Below, one piece after another: positions 41,788-50,996 of a DNA stretch of 64,000 bases. Where the stretch lies: assembly GCA_947243855.1 (NCBI GenBank), contig CAMXIK010000009.1, positions 51,682 to 115,681 on the forward strand, read 5' to 3'. This DNA is from an uncultured Lachnospiraceae bacterium (GTDB taxonomy: Bacteria > Bacillota > Clostridia > Lachnospirales > Lachnospiraceae). A program made the translations under genes and the position numbers. Positions within the stretch are counted from its first letter, which is position 1, and each line of letters starts with the position of its first letter. The notes beneath the pieces are model-generated. The model was not told the DNA's origin. It did no database searches and saw only the letters and a program-made list of their open reading frames with translations.

Positions 41788-44414
41788 ACGTTTCAAATAG
41801 AAAAATTATCCGCCGTCTCAGCATAGCCAGTTTTAAGGCGGCGAAGATCAGAAATATTATCACGGTGGCGGCGATCGCGCTGACCACGGTATTGTTTACG
41901 GTTATTTTTACGGTGGGCATGTCCATGAAGTACGGCTTCGAGCAGTCGAATTTCCGTATGGTGGGCGGCTACAGTCACGGCGGGTTTAAGTATCTGACAA
42001 AGGAGCAGTTTGAGGAGTTAAAGACTGATCCGTTGATTAAGGAATACGGAAAGCGGATATTCTGCGGTATGCCGGAGAAAGAACCTTTCCAGAAGAGTCA
42101 TGTGGAGGTTAGCTACTGCGACGCCAACACGGCGAAGTGGATGTTTGTAGAGCCAAAGGAAGGACGGCTTCCCAAGGAAGGAACCAACGAGGCGGCGACG
42201 GATTTAAGAGTCCTCTCCTTGCTGGGCGTAGAACCTGTCATCGGTAACGAATTTACCATGACGTTCATGGTGGACGGGGAGGAGACGACGGAAACCTTTA
42301 CGCTGTGCGGTTATTGGGATTATGATGAGATCACGGTGGCAAACCATGTGCTCATTCCCGAAAGCCGGACGCAGGAGATTTTCGAAAAGCTGGGTACGCA
42401 GGGCAAGGACGGCATGACCAGCTTCTGGAATATGGACGTGATGTTCAAAAATGCTTCCCACATAGAGGAAAATCTGGATACCATTCTGGCGCGGCACGGT
42501 TATCAGTCAGAAGGTCTGGATCAGGGGGACAACTATATCCATACTGGCGTCAATTGGGGTTATATGTCGGCGCAGTTTGAGGATTCTCTGGATATTTCCA
42601 CGATACTTGCCTTGATTGCGGTGATGCTTTTAATCATTTTCACGGGCTATCTGATTATCTACAATATTTTTCAGATATCGGTGTCAAACGACGTGCGGTT
42701 TTACGGGCTGTTAAAGACCATCGGCACCACGGGGCGGCAGATTAAGCGGATTATCTCCATGCAGGCGTTTCTGCTGTCGGCGTTGGGGATTCCGGTCGGT
42801 CTGGCTGTCGGCTACGGTGTGGGCGTACTGATGACAGGCGTTGTGGTGTCCCAGCTTAACGGCATCGTGTTGACTTATTCAGTTAGTCCAATTATTTTTC
42901 TGGGAGCGGCGGCGTTTTCCTTTGTGACGGTCTGGCTCTCCTGCAGGAAGCCGCGCACGATGGCGGCGAAGATATCCCCTGTGGAGGCGGTGCGCTACAC
43001 GGAAGGGGCCGGGACGAAAAAGAAGAGCAGAAAAGGTGAAAAAGGCGCGTCTATCTTCCGCATGGCGATGGCGAATCTTGGCAGAAACAAGAGCAAAACC
43101 GTGATTACAGTAATCTCCATGTCCTTTGCAGTGGTGATTTTGAATATTACCTTTATTCTGGCAAATGGCTTTGACATGGACAAATATTTAAAACATGTGA
43201 TAACAGATTTTATCATTGCTGACGCCTCTTATTTTCAGACAGGCAGTCCTGAGCCGACGTCCTTTCCGGAGGAATCCGTTTCGCAGATTGAGGCGCTTGA
43301 CGGGGTAAAGGGCGGCAGAACCTACCAGAAAACCTTTGCGGCACAGGAGCTTGTCACAGAGGAGTGGGTACGAAAGCTGAACGGAAAATATAACAGTCCG
43401 GAGATGGTGGATCGCTATGTGGAGATGCTGGAAAAGGTGGGAGACCTGCGCGCCGAGCGGGTACAGCTTTACGGGATGGAGGACTTTGTGCTGGATAAGC
43501 TCCCTGTGATCGAAGGCGACCTCAGTAAGCTGAAGGAGGGCGGCAATTATGTGGCGGCTGTTTGCGTTACGGACGATTATGGCAATCTCCACGAGGATTC
43601 CCATTGGGCGAAGCTGGGGGATAAAGTAACCATCCGCTATGTGGAGGAGTACGAGTATTATAACCCGGAAACCGGTGAAATTTATGGCGCGGACGAAGAT
43701 CTCAGCGATAAGCGGTGGCAGGATCGGGCTAAGGTGTATGAGGATAAGGTATACGAGGTGGCGGCGTTGGTGGAGGTGCCGGGAATGATCTCTTACCGCT
43801 ATTATGGCGCGGATGAGTTCGTGATGGGTGCGGACACTTTTATACGGGATTCCGGCACGTCGGATATTCTCTACTACGCTTTCGACTGCGAGGACGATAA
43901 GGTGGAGCAGGTGGAACAGTGGATGCAGGATTTTGCGGGCGGTGATAATTCCCTGTACGATTATGAGAGCAGAAAAACCGAGGAGGAAGAGTTTGACAGT
44001 TTCCGCCGTATGTTCACGATGGTGGGCAGCGGAGCGGCGCTGATCGTCGGCATGGTTGGTATCCTGAATTTCCTGAACGCGATTCTCACGGGCATTATGG
44101 CGAGAAAGCGGGAGTTTGTGGTTTTACAGTCCGTGGGCATGACGGGAAAACAGCTCAATCGGATGCTCATTACGGAGGGTATGGTGTTTGCGGGCAGTTC
44201 CGTGGTGATTACCCTGATTTTGACCATTGTTATGGGGCCTCTTGCCAGCGATGTTTTAGAGGGAATGTTTTGGTTTTTCAGCTATCATCTGACGGTTACG
44301 CCGATTTTGGCAGTGGCTCCGGTATTTCTTTTGCTGGGTGCGGTTATTCCGATTATCTCCTATCATTATGTAATAAAACGGTCGGTAGTGGAAAGACTTA
44401 GAGAAGCAGAGTAA
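41784..44414 (+). CDS. FtsX-family ABC transporter permease, BceB-like
   Basis: An 876-residue permease with a membrane span near residues 22-45, a long extracellular region, a cluster of spans at about 270-395, and another at about 435-460. A second large extracellular domain (about 465-740) precedes spans at 755-860. This is the duplicated FtsX layout of MacB/BceB-like transporters, with the soluble domains likely contacting ligand or kinase. The ATG overlaps the ATPase gene. The substrate is probably an antimicrobial peptide or cell-wall precursor by family analogy (inference). No resistance or bacteriocin gene is adjacent. Confidence 0.9.
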   Translation: MNVSNRKIIRRLSIASFKAAKIRNIITVAAIALTTVLFTVIFTVGMSMKYGFEQSNFRMVGGYSHGGFKYLTKEQFEELKTDPLIKEYGKRIFCGMPEKEPFQKSHVEVSYCDANTAKWMFVEPKEGRLPKEGTNEAATDLRVLSLLGVEPVIGNEFTMTFMVDGEETTETFTLCGYWDYDEITVANHVLIPESRTQEIFEKLGTQGKDGMTSFWNMDVMFKNASHIEENLDTILARHGYQSEGLDQGDNYIHTGVNWGYMSAQFEDSLDISTILALIAVMLLIIFTGYLIIYNIFQISVSNDVRFYGLLKTIGTTGRQIKRIISMQAFLLSALGIPVGLAVGYGVGVLMTGVVVSQLNGIVLTYSVSPIIFLGAAAFSFVTVWLSCRKPRTMAAKISPVEAVRYTEGAGTKKKSRKGEKGASIFRMAMANLGRNKSKTVITVISMSFAVVILNITFILANGFDMDKYLKHVITDFIIADASYFQTGSPEPTSFPEESVSQIEALDGVKGGRTYQKTFAAQELVTEEWVRKLNGKYNSPEMVDRYVEMLEKVGDLRAERVQLYGMEDFVLDKLPVIEGDLSKLKEGGNYVAAVCVTDDYGNLHEDSHWAKLGDKVTIRYVEEYEYYNPETGEIYGADEDLSDKRWQDRAKVYEDKVYEVAALVEVPGMISYRYYGADEFVMGADTFIRDSGTSDILYYAFDCEDDKVEQVEQWMQDFAGGDNSLYDYESRKTEEEEFDSFRRMFTMVGSGAALIVGMVGILNFLNAILTGIMARKREFVVLQSVGMTGKQLNRMLITEGMVFAGSSVVITLILTIVMGPLASDVLEGMFWFFSYHLTVTPILAVAPVFLLLGAVIPIISYHYVIKRSVVERLREAE

Positions 44415-44544
44415 AATATAGATATTTTTTTCCCTACATTTTTCTAATAAGAGGTTGCGCGAAGGGTTAAAGATGAGGTATAGTATAGTAGAAGAATTAA
44501 CATCGGGATAGTGCAATTATTTATGAGAAGGATGTAGCAGACGT

Positions 44545-45147
44545 ATGGCACAACTGGCACCACTAGATCAGGATAAAATGGCGGAGGTAGCGCATATTTG
44601 CATGTCTCATTCCGCAATTTCATTGAATACGCTGACAAGACAAGTGATCACGGTCAGTCCGCCTTCAGTGAAGGTGGTCAACAGCGCGGATATTAAAAAT
44701 ATTTTGACAGCCTTCGGCATGGGCAGTGTGACGGTTCAGATTGATTACAAGGACGACTTTCATGGAAATAATCTTCTGATGTTTAAGGAAAACGACGTGA
44801 AGGTGGTTATGGATTTGATGATGGGCGGATCGGGAGTTGCAGCTCCCGGCGAGCTCAATGAAATGCACTTGTCCTGCGTGTCGGAAGTGATGAACCAAAT
44901 GATGGGTTCTTCCGCGATTTCTCTTACAGAAATGATTCACAAAACGGTGGATATCAATCCGCCGAAAGCAACTTTAGTCAGCGCGAAGGAGGACATAGAG
45001 TCGATCGATATTCTTCCGTTTCCCGGGGATCAAATGGTGATTATTCTTTCCCGTTTTGAGGCGGCGAAATTGTTAAAGGGTATTATGATCCGTATTTTTC
45101 CGATGGAAGAGACAAGATTTATTTGTGACAATTTTAAAACGCGTTAA
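44545..45147 (+). CDS. CheC/FliY-like chemotaxis phosphatase domain protein
   Basis: A 200-residue protein with two related halves, as in CheC and the N-terminal domain of FliY. The second half has the phosphatase motif SCVSEVMNQMMG (S-x3-E-x2-N pattern). The first half (DKMAEVAHICM) lacks the Asn. It should dephosphorylate CheY-P if the second site is active. There is no FliN domain and no other motility gene nearby, so it either supports chemotaxis from a distance or acts in another CheY-type pathway. The start MAQLAPLDQD follows GAAGGATG. Confidence 0.85.
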   Translation: MAQLAPLDQDKMAEVAHICMSHSAISLNTLTRQVITVSPPSVKVVNSADIKNILTAFGMGSVTVQIDYKDDFHGNNLLMFKENDVKVVMDLMMGGSGVAAPGELNEMHLSCVSEVMNQMMGSSAISLTEMIHKTVDINPPKATLVSAKEDIESIDILPFPGDQMVIILSRFEAAKLLKGIMIRIFPMEETRFICDNFKTR

Positions 45148-45311
45148 TTTTCTAAACCTGATTTGGGTGTAGTATCAGGCGGCGGAAGTTTAAACGATAA
45201 ATAAAGGGGTATTTTTTAGGAATCGCTTTTTCAGACTAGCAAATTTTCACAACAGAAAAGACGGCTTGTGCATAAAATGTGCCGAAATTGGTTTTTCCAT
45301 TCCGAAAGTAC

Positions 45312-45340
45312 TTACGAGGAAAATTTTGAAGTGTTACAAT
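45312..45340 (+). promoter_or_regulatory. Promoter of the CarD-like gene
   Basis: TTACGA (45312-45317) and TACAAT (45335-45340) have a 17-bp spacer, about 100 bp upstream of the ATG. The gap 45148-45438 otherwise shows no gene. Confidence 0.5.
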
Positions 45341-45438
45341 GGTAGTAAGGGGTACTGCGGTTTGGCACATGTCATAAACAGGGACAGGCCGCCGTAATTG
45401 GAGCTGTCAACTAAGGGTCAGAAAATTTGGAGGGTGTT

Positions 45439-45954
45439 ATGTTTGAGAAGGGCGAATTGATTATGTGCGGCGGCCATGGTGTCTGCCGCGTTATTGACAT
45501 TACGGGAAACCCGATCGATCGATTTGATCAAGAAAAGAAATACTATGTGCTGGAGCCTGTTTTCGAGAAGGCCAGCACGATCTATACGCCTGTGAATAAT
45601 GATAAAATTGTCATGCGCAGGATTATGAATAAGGAAGAGGCCGAGAAGCTGATTGCGCATATCGAGGAGATCGATACCGTATGGATTCAGGAGGAAAAGC
45701 GCAGGGAGCAGACTTACAAGGAAGCAATCCGCACTTACGATTCGCGAAGTCTGGTACAGATTATTAAGACGCTTTATCAGCGGAAGCGAAGCCGTATCAA
45801 CGAAGGAAAGAAAGTGCTGTCTTCGGATGAGCAGTATCTGCATAAGGCGGAAGAGCTTCTTTACAGCGAAATGTCTATTGCGCTCTCTATCCCCAAGGAT
45901 GAGGTGGAGGCTTATATTGCGGAGGCGGTAGATAAGAAGAAGGCGACAGTATAA
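45439..45954 (+). CDS. CarD-family RNA polymerase-binding regulator
   Basis: A 171-residue protein: the N-terminal CarD/TRCF RNA polymerase-interacting domain (about 1-65, MFEKGELIMCGGHGVCRVIDI) and a helical C-terminal domain (about 70-170) that binds the promoter region. CarD proteins stabilise the open complex of housekeeping promoters. The ATG at 45439 follows TGGAGGGTGTT; an upstream TTG at 45427 is possible but less likely. It is followed by a strong terminator and so is a single-gene transcript. Confidence 0.92.
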   Translation: MFEKGELIMCGGHGVCRVIDITGNPIDRFDQEKKYYVLEPVFEKASTIYTPVNNDKIVMRRIMNKEEAEKLIAHIEEIDTVWIQEEKRREQTYKEAIRTYDSRSLVQIIKTLYQRKRSRINEGKKVLSSDEQYLHKAEELLYSEMSIALSIPKDEVEAYIAEAVDKKKATV

Positions 45955-45964
45955 AATGAAAAAC

Positions 45965-46001
45965 AAAAAGGCAGAGAACAAAAGTTTTCTGCCTTTTTTC
46001 T
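45965..46001 (+). terminator. Intrinsic terminator after the CarD-like gene
   Basis: AAAAAGGCAGA (45965-45975) pairs with TCTGCCTTTTT (45988-45998), a perfect 11-bp stem with T-rich 3' side continuing TTCTTTT. Confidence 0.9.
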
Positions 46002-46088
46002 TTTGGCTGGGCACCATTTACCAGTCTGCGCCGTGTTATAAGTAGAGTGCACAAAAACAGTCTGCAGATTGGGAAAGGTGAAAACGTT

Positions 46089-46544
46089 ATGACAATAGAA
46101 GAAATTGTGACAAAATACAGTTCTATGCTTTATCGAATCTGCGTGGTCATGTTGGGAAACGAGGCGGACGCGCAGGATGCGGTGCAGGACACCATCTGCA
46201 AATATTTGGAGCGCACCAAGGGGTTTCGGGATGCGGAACATGAGAAGGCGTGGCTGATTAAGGTGGCGCAGAACCGCTGTATTGATATGCGGCGGTTTCA
46301 TCTCTGCCATCCACAGGTGGAACTTTCGGAAATTACCGCCAGTTATGAGGACCCAGAGTACAGCGATGTCCTGACACAGCTTGTTGCGCTCCCCATGCCA
46401 GTGAAAGCGGCCGTTTATCTGTATTATATCGAGGGATATAAAACGGCGGAGGTATCAGAAATATTGGGAATTTCCGTTAATGCAGTGAAAAAGAGATTAC
46501 AAAAGGGAAGAAGACTGCTGAGGCTGCGCTTAGGGGAGGATTGA
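46089..46544 (+). CDS. ECF-type RNA polymerase sigma factor
   Basis: A 151-residue sigma-70 factor: region 2 (about 5-75, with DAQDAVQDTICKYLE and EKAWLIKVAQNRCIDMRR) and region 4 (about 95-148, VYLYYIEGYKTAEVSEILGISVNAVKKRLQKGRRLL). The start MTIEEIVTKY follows AAAGGTG; a GTG at 46047 opens the frame earlier without a site. It lies 42 bp before an anti-sigma-like membrane protein gene, the usual pairing. An autoregulated promoter is expected but could not be defined by eye. Confidence 0.93.
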   Translation: MTIEEIVTKYSSMLYRICVVMLGNEADAQDAVQDTICKYLERTKGFRDAEHEKAWLIKVAQNRCIDMRRFHLCHPQVELSEITASYEDPEYSDVLTQLVALPMPVKAAVYLYYIEGYKTAEVSEILGISVNAVKKRLQKGRRLLRLRLGED

Positions 46545-46586
46545 CAGGATTCGGACGGATGGAAGAAGAAAGGAAGGGAAGGGCAT

Positions 46587-47795
46587 ATGAAACTTACAGA
46601 TCTGAGAAATGCGGTAAAAGAGATAGAGTTTGACGAAGAAAAACAGGAACGGTTGATTCAGGAAATACGGGCGGAGAAACGATCGCGCGGATATACCGGA
46701 TTGCTGCGGGCTGCTGCGGCTTTTGCGGTCTGCGTTCTGGCGGCGGGTCTTTTAAGCGTGCCGGTGCGCGCCGTGGTTCGTTCTCTTGTGCAGGAGCGGA
46801 TGGAGGAGGTGCCGAAAGCGGAGATTACGGAAATTGGAGAGCAGATACAGAGGCAGAGCGTGGACGCGAACGGCTTTACCAGAGCGTATACGGAGGGGGA
46901 GAAGGCACGCAGAGAAAAACTGTATGCACAGTACATGGACGGCCTGTTTCCGACGGATGAATTGATACAGGTAGACAGCGAGGAGGAGGCGGCGAAGCAT
47001 GAGTTTTGTTTTTTGACGACCACATCGGTGTTTTATCTGCCGCAGGACAGGGAATTGACGGACGAAGAGATTCTAGAGCAGATTGATTTTGAGAAAAAGC
47101 TCGATTACGCCCTGCAGGAACAGCACGCGGAAGAAATCGCTGAGAGAAAGGCGGCGGAGAAGGAGCAGATACAGAAGACGGTTGCGGCCGGCGGCGTCAC
47201 GGAGGAACAGGCTGTGGAAGTGGCAGAAGGGTATCTGGAACGAATTTTCGGGCTTGATGGGAGCGGGATGGAGTTAACCCATTATTATAATAATCCCGAT
47301 CCGGACCCGGCTGGTATTGCGGGCACATACGCTGTGAATTGGAGCGATATGGGAAGCTACACCTACTATTATTTCTTTATTGACGCGGCGGACGGTACTC
47401 TGCGCTCCATGTCGTACAGCCACGACACGGAGGGAACTGACGCGCTAAGGCCCTCTGTCACGGAAGCGCCGGGGAAAATTGACGATATCAGGCGGCAGGC
47501 GCTGGAATTTTTGGAAGAAAAACTGGATATTTCGGAAAGCTTTGCAGAGGTGAAAAGCTATTATCTGGTCAATGTCACCGATGAAAGGGTGAGCAGGACG
47601 GTTGATGTCCTGTTTACAAAGGAGGATGGCGCTTCGTATCTTGTGTCGTGCAGATGGGACGGCGAGATCAGGGATTTTGCCGTTGATGCAAAGGAGGACT
47701 ATGCGGAACGACTTCGGACGCGGGTCAGGGCAAATATTGACCGTTATCAAAATGACGAGGGAAGAGAAGTGCAGATTGAGATTGTGGAAAATTGA
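46587..47795 (+). CDS. Putative anti-sigma factor, single-span membrane protein
   Basis: The 402-residue protein begins with a cytoplasmic segment of about 35 residues. One membrane span follows (about 38-58, GLLRAAAAFAVCVLAAGLLSV), then a large extracellular region with a charged coiled-coil-like stretch (about 140-210) and a beta-rich C-terminal part reminiscent of PepSY-type domains (ITEEQAVEVAEGYL, SYYLVNVTDERVSRTVDVLF). This is the topology of transmembrane anti-sigma factors. GAAGGGAAGGG precedes the ATG. It follows the ECF sigma gene and should sequester that sigma factor; the extracellular signal is unknown. Confidence 0.8.
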   Translation: MKLTDLRNAVKEIEFDEEKQERLIQEIRAEKRSRGYTGLLRAAAAFAVCVLAAGLLSVPVRAVVRSLVQERMEEVPKAEITEIGEQIQRQSVDANGFTRAYTEGEKARREKLYAQYMDGLFPTDELIQVDSEEEAAKHEFCFLTTTSVFYLPQDRELTDEEILEQIDFEKKLDYALQEQHAEEIAERKAAEKEQIQKTVAAGGVTEEQAVEVAEGYLERIFGLDGSGMELTHYYNNPDPDPAGIAGTYAVNWSDMGSYTYYYFFIDAADGTLRSMSYSHDTEGTDALRPSVTEAPGKIDDIRRQALEFLEEKLDISESFAEVKSYYLVNVTDERVSRTVDVLFTKEDGASYLVSCRWDGEIRDFAVDAKEDYAERLRTRVRANIDRYQNDEGREVQIEIVEN

Positions 47796-47865
47796 CGAAG
47801 GTTCGTTGCGCGGGGCGCATGCTGTGAAGCTGCCTATTTCCCTGTGCGCCCCTGTACAAAAAAAG

Positions 47866-47890
47866 ACCGGGTGTATATACACCCGGTTTT
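47866..47890. terminator. Bidirectional terminator
   Basis: ACCGGGTGTATATACACCCGGT (22-bp perfect palindrome, 47866-47887) has TTTT on the plus side and a run of seven T on the minus side. It ends both the anti-sigma gene and the convergent ComFB gene. Confidence 0.88.
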
Positions 47891-47909
47891 GTTCATAGAC
47901 AAAACAGAA

Positions 47910-48179
47910 CTAATCATGCGAAGGATGCGAACCTATCTTGTTAATTGCGGACACTACTGTGGTCATAATTTCAACTTCAGCCTGCGGCTGATAGTTGCTT
48001 AACTTCTGATAAAGCGCACCGGTATCTGTACGTACATATTGGGGTGAAAGCCTGTTTAATGCATAAGACATCATGTCAAGCTTGCAGTTTTCGCAAGAAC
48101 AGACTTCGGGCATCGTGGGCAGCAGCTTATTGAGCTGATATTCCACGGCATCTTCCATGATATTTTTTAAGCCTTCCAT
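47910..48179 (-). CDS. ComFB-family protein
   Basis: An 89-residue protein matching late-competence ComFB proteins, with a zinc-binding Cys set CSCENCKLD near residues 27-35 and the MSYALNRLSPQYV segment. Members of this family have been described as binding cyclic dinucleotides in other bacteria; no cyclic-dinucleotide gene is adjacent here other than the degenerate EAL/HDOD protein 24 kb away. GGAGG lies upstream. It is not next to comF genes, so a competence role is not implied by context. Confidence 0.88.
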   Translation of the reverse strand: MEGLKNIMEDAVEYQLNKLLPTMPEVCSCENCKLDMMSYALNRLSPQYVRTDTGALYQKLSNYQPQAEVEIMTTVVSAINKIGSHPSHD

Positions 48180-48305
48180 TCCGAACCTCCCTCATTTGTT
48201 ACACAACTCTATCTTAGTACATTTTTCCTAAAGAATCAATCTTTATTTCGCAAAAGGTTGGTGAAAAGGGAAAAATATGCGCTTTTTGTGCAAAATTACT
48301 CACAC

Positions 48306-48333
48306 TTGCTTTTTTTTCAAAGAATGGTATCAT
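48306..48333 (+). promoter_or_regulatory. Promoter of the permease gene
   Basis: TTGCTT (48306-48311) and TATCAT (48328-48333) are 16 bp apart, about 60 bp upstream of the ATG at 48395. The T-run within the spacer is unusual. Confidence 0.5.
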
Positions 48334-48394
48334 ATATTCGGTAATTGTTGCCTTGTCTCGTAACGGGGCGGAATCGTATGGAGGAAATAGGGAT

Positions 48395-49237
48395 ATGATC
48401 TTGGATGTGCTTTGCGACACGCTTATAGATGCTCTCAGACTTTTGCCGTTTCTCTTCCTTGCCTATCTCGTAATGGAATCTTTAGAACATTGGACGGGAG
48501 GAAAAATGCAGGAGGCAGTGAAAAAGTCTGGGAAGGCTGGACCGGTAATCGGCAGTCTTCTCGGGGTGTTTCCGCAGTGCGGATTTTCTGCGGCTGCGGC
48601 TAATCTCTATGCAGGCGGGATCATTACAATGGGAACTCTCATTGCTGTGTTCTTATCCACTTCCGACGAAATGCTGCCCATTATGATATCGGAAAACGTA
48701 CCCCTGTCTATGCTTGGGAAGATTTTGTTCTTAAAAATGTTTTTTGCACTTGCAGCCGGATTCCTTGTGGATTTTTTCTTTCGGAAAAGCACAGAAATGC
48801 AGATTGAGCATTTGTGCGAGCGTCATCACTGCCATTGTGAGAGGGGAATCTGGCGATCGGCGTTTCATCACACGTGGAAAATCTTCCTATATATAATAGT
48901 AGTTTCCCTGATCCTGAATTTTGCCATTGCGCTGATCGGGGAGGAAACACTGGCGGCGTTAGTGCAGGGAAGGCCGGCTTTGAGTCTGTTTTTGGCAGCG
49001 TTGGTGGGCATGATTCCGAACTGTGCTTCCTCTGTGATTCTCACGCAGCTTTACTTAAGCGGTGTGGTGAGTGCGGGCGCGTTGATGGCGGGACTCTTGT
49101 CGGGTTCCGGCGTGGGTTTTCTGGTGCTGCTTCGCGTGAACGAGGACAGGAAAGAAAATCTACAAATTTTTGCGCTCTTGTATGTGATCGGTGTAGGCGT
49201 AGGCGCGTTGATACAGCTTTTGGGCGTGGCTTTTTGA
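48395..49237 (+). CDS. Predicted heavy-metal efflux permease (ArsP_2/DUF2899-like)
   Basis: A 280-residue membrane protein with eight to ten spans. The motif FPQCGFSAAAANLYAGG at about 60-75 and its partner MIPNCASSVILTQLYLSG at about 205-222 form the repeated signature of ArsP_2-type putative metal exporters. A His/Cys-rich loop (HLCERHHCHCERG, about 138-150) suggests metal coordination. GGAGGAAATAGGGAT precedes the ATG. No metal-responsive regulator is adjacent; manganese, arsenic or other metals are possible. The 228-bp gap to the next gene holds that gene's promoter. Confidence 0.8.
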   Translation: MILDVLCDTLIDALRLLPFLFLAYLVMESLEHWTGGKMQEAVKKSGKAGPVIGSLLGVFPQCGFSAAAANLYAGGIITMGTLIAVFLSTSDEMLPIMISENVPLSMLGKILFLKMFFALAAGFLVDFFFRKSTEMQIEHLCERHHCHCERGIWRSAFHHTWKIFLYIIVVSLILNFAIALIGEETLAALVQGRPALSLFLAALVGMIPNCASSVILTQLYLSGVVSAGALMAGLLSGSGVGFLVLLRVNEDRKENLQIFALLYVIGVGVGALIQLLGVAF

Positions 49238-49407
49238 CAAGGAGAATGGAGCCGGCAATGCTGTGTGCGGGCACGTTTATTCATTCTGACTTTTTAAATC
49301 CCTATTTGATTAAAATCTATATGCAACATTCCTGAAAAATTTTCCAAATTTATTTCCACACAGAAAAATTGCATAAAAATCCCCCATAAAACCAAAATTC
49401 CCCACCC

Positions 49408-49435
49408 TTTTGCAAAAATGGGATTCTGCTATACT
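49408..49435 (+). promoter_or_regulatory. Promoter of the sugar ABC transporter operon
   Basis: TTTTGC (49408-49413) and TATACT (49430-49435), 16-bp spacer, with an extended -10 element (TGC before TATACT). It lies 30 bp upstream of the ATG. Confidence 0.55.
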
Positions 49436-49465
49436 GAACTTATAGAAACAAGGAGGGGTTAGCGG

Positions 49466-50995
49466 ATGAATGAGATTATCGTCTCTATGGAAAACATATG
49501 TAAGGCATTCCCCGGAGTTAAGGCGCTTGATCATGTGAAATTTGAACTGCGTTCCGGTGAAGTCATGGCCTTATTAGGGGAAAACGGCGCGGGCAAATCT
49601 ACGCTGATGAAGGTTTTAAGCGGCGTATATACAAGGGATGAGGGTTCTCTGGAGATCTTTGGAAAAGAGTACGGGGATTTAACGCCAAAGCAGGCGCAGG
49701 AAGCAGGCGTTGCGATTATCCATCAGGAATTGAATATGTGCCGTCATCTTTCCGTAGCTGAGAATATGTTTCTTGGACGCGAAATCAGCAAGGGGTTGTC
49801 CCTAAATAATACAAAAATGGAGGCGGAAGCCAAAAAGATATTGGATGATTTAAAGATTGACATTGATCCAAGGCAGACGGTAGGCGATCTGCCGGTATCG
49901 AAACAGCAGATGGTAGAGATTGCAAAAGCGCTCTCTATTAATGCGAAAATCCTGATTATGGATGAGCCGACTTCTTCCTTAACGGCAAGAGAGATCGAAG
50001 ACCTTTTCCGAATTATAAAGAAGTTAAAATCTGAGGGAAAAGGCATTGTATACATATCGCATCGGTTAGAGGAATTGCAGCACATTGTAGACCGGGTAAC
50101 CATTATGCGTGACGGCCAGTATATCACGAGTATGGATTTTGGCGCTGTCACGATGGAGCAGATCATCAGTTATATGGTTGGCCGGGAGATTAAGGAAAAA
50201 TTTCCACGGGTAGAGTGTAAAAAGGGGAAAAAGGTATTTGAGGTGAAAAACTTAAATGCCGGGAAAATGGTGCGGAACATTAATTTTTCTGTCTATGAAG
50301 GGGAAATTGTAGGTTTTGCAGGTTTGATGGGCGCCGGGCGCACGGAGACCACCAGAGCGATTTTTGGGGTTGATCCCAAGGAGAGCGGTGAGATTTATGT
50401 GGATGACAAAGAAGTTGAGATAAAGTGTCCGATGGATGCGATTAAAAACGGCGTTGTGTTGGCGCCGGAGGATCGCAAAAAGGACGGCCTTTGCACGAAA
50501 CTGAGCATCCGGCATAATCTGGCTCTGCCTAATCTTGACATTGTCTGTGACAAACTTGGGATCATAAACAATGCAAAGGAGACGGAGCTGTGCGATAAAG
50601 CGGTGCGTGAGCTTCGGATCAAAACCCCTAGTATTGATGTGGATTCCGGAAATTTGTCCGGGGGTAATCAACAGAAGGTGGTGGTCGGGAAATGGCTGGC
50701 CAGAGATTCCAGAGTGGTCATTTTTGACGAGCCGACAAGAGGCATCGATGTGGGCGCGAAGGTGGAAATCTATAACCTGATGAACGAGTTGAAGAAACAA
50801 GGAATCGCCGTGATGTTCGTTTCCTCGGAGATGCCGGAGGTTATGGGAATCGCGGACCGGATTATCGTGATGTGCGACGGCAGAATCACGGGAGAAGTTA
50901 TGGCGAAGGATACCTCGCAGAATGAAATTCTGACGTTAGCGACTACCTTTGAAGATAAGAAAATTAACAGCCAAAGCGGCAAGGAGGAAGTATAA
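49466..50995 (+). CDS. Sugar ABC transporter ATPase, RbsA/MglA type
   Basis: A 509-residue protein with two fused nucleotide-binding domains. The first has Walker A GENGAGKST at about 38-46 and Walker B LIMDEPTSSL. The second has the GLMGAGRTE loop near 285, signature LSGGNQQKVVVGKWL near 395 and IFDEPTRGIDVGAK. This tandem is typical of the CUT2 sugar importers (ribose, galactose, xylose class). AAGGAGGGG precedes the ATG. The permease follows after 1 bp. It provides the energy for the transporter, unlike the degenerate paralogue at 56632. Confidence 0.93.
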   Translation: MNEIIVSMENICKAFPGVKALDHVKFELRSGEVMALLGENGAGKSTLMKVLSGVYTRDEGSLEIFGKEYGDLTPKQAQEAGVAIIHQELNMCRHLSVAENMFLGREISKGLSLNNTKMEAEAKKILDDLKIDIDPRQTVGDLPVSKQQMVEIAKALSINAKILIMDEPTSSLTAREIEDLFRIIKKLKSEGKGIVYISHRLEELQHIVDRVTIMRDGQYITSMDFGAVTMEQIISYMVGREIKEKFPRVECKKGKKVFEVKNLNAGKMVRNINFSVYEGEIVGFAGLMGAGRTETTRAIFGVDPKESGEIYVDDKEVEIKCPMDAIKNGVVLAPEDRKKDGLCTKLSIRHNLALPNLDIVCDKLGIINNAKETELCDKAVRELRIKTPSIDVDSGNLSGGNQQKVVVGKWLARDSRVVIFDEPTRGIDVGAKVEIYNLMNELKKQGIAVMFVSSEMPEVMGIADRIIVMCDGRITGEVMAKDTSQNEILTLATTFEDKKINSQSGKEEV

Positions 50996-50996
50996 A

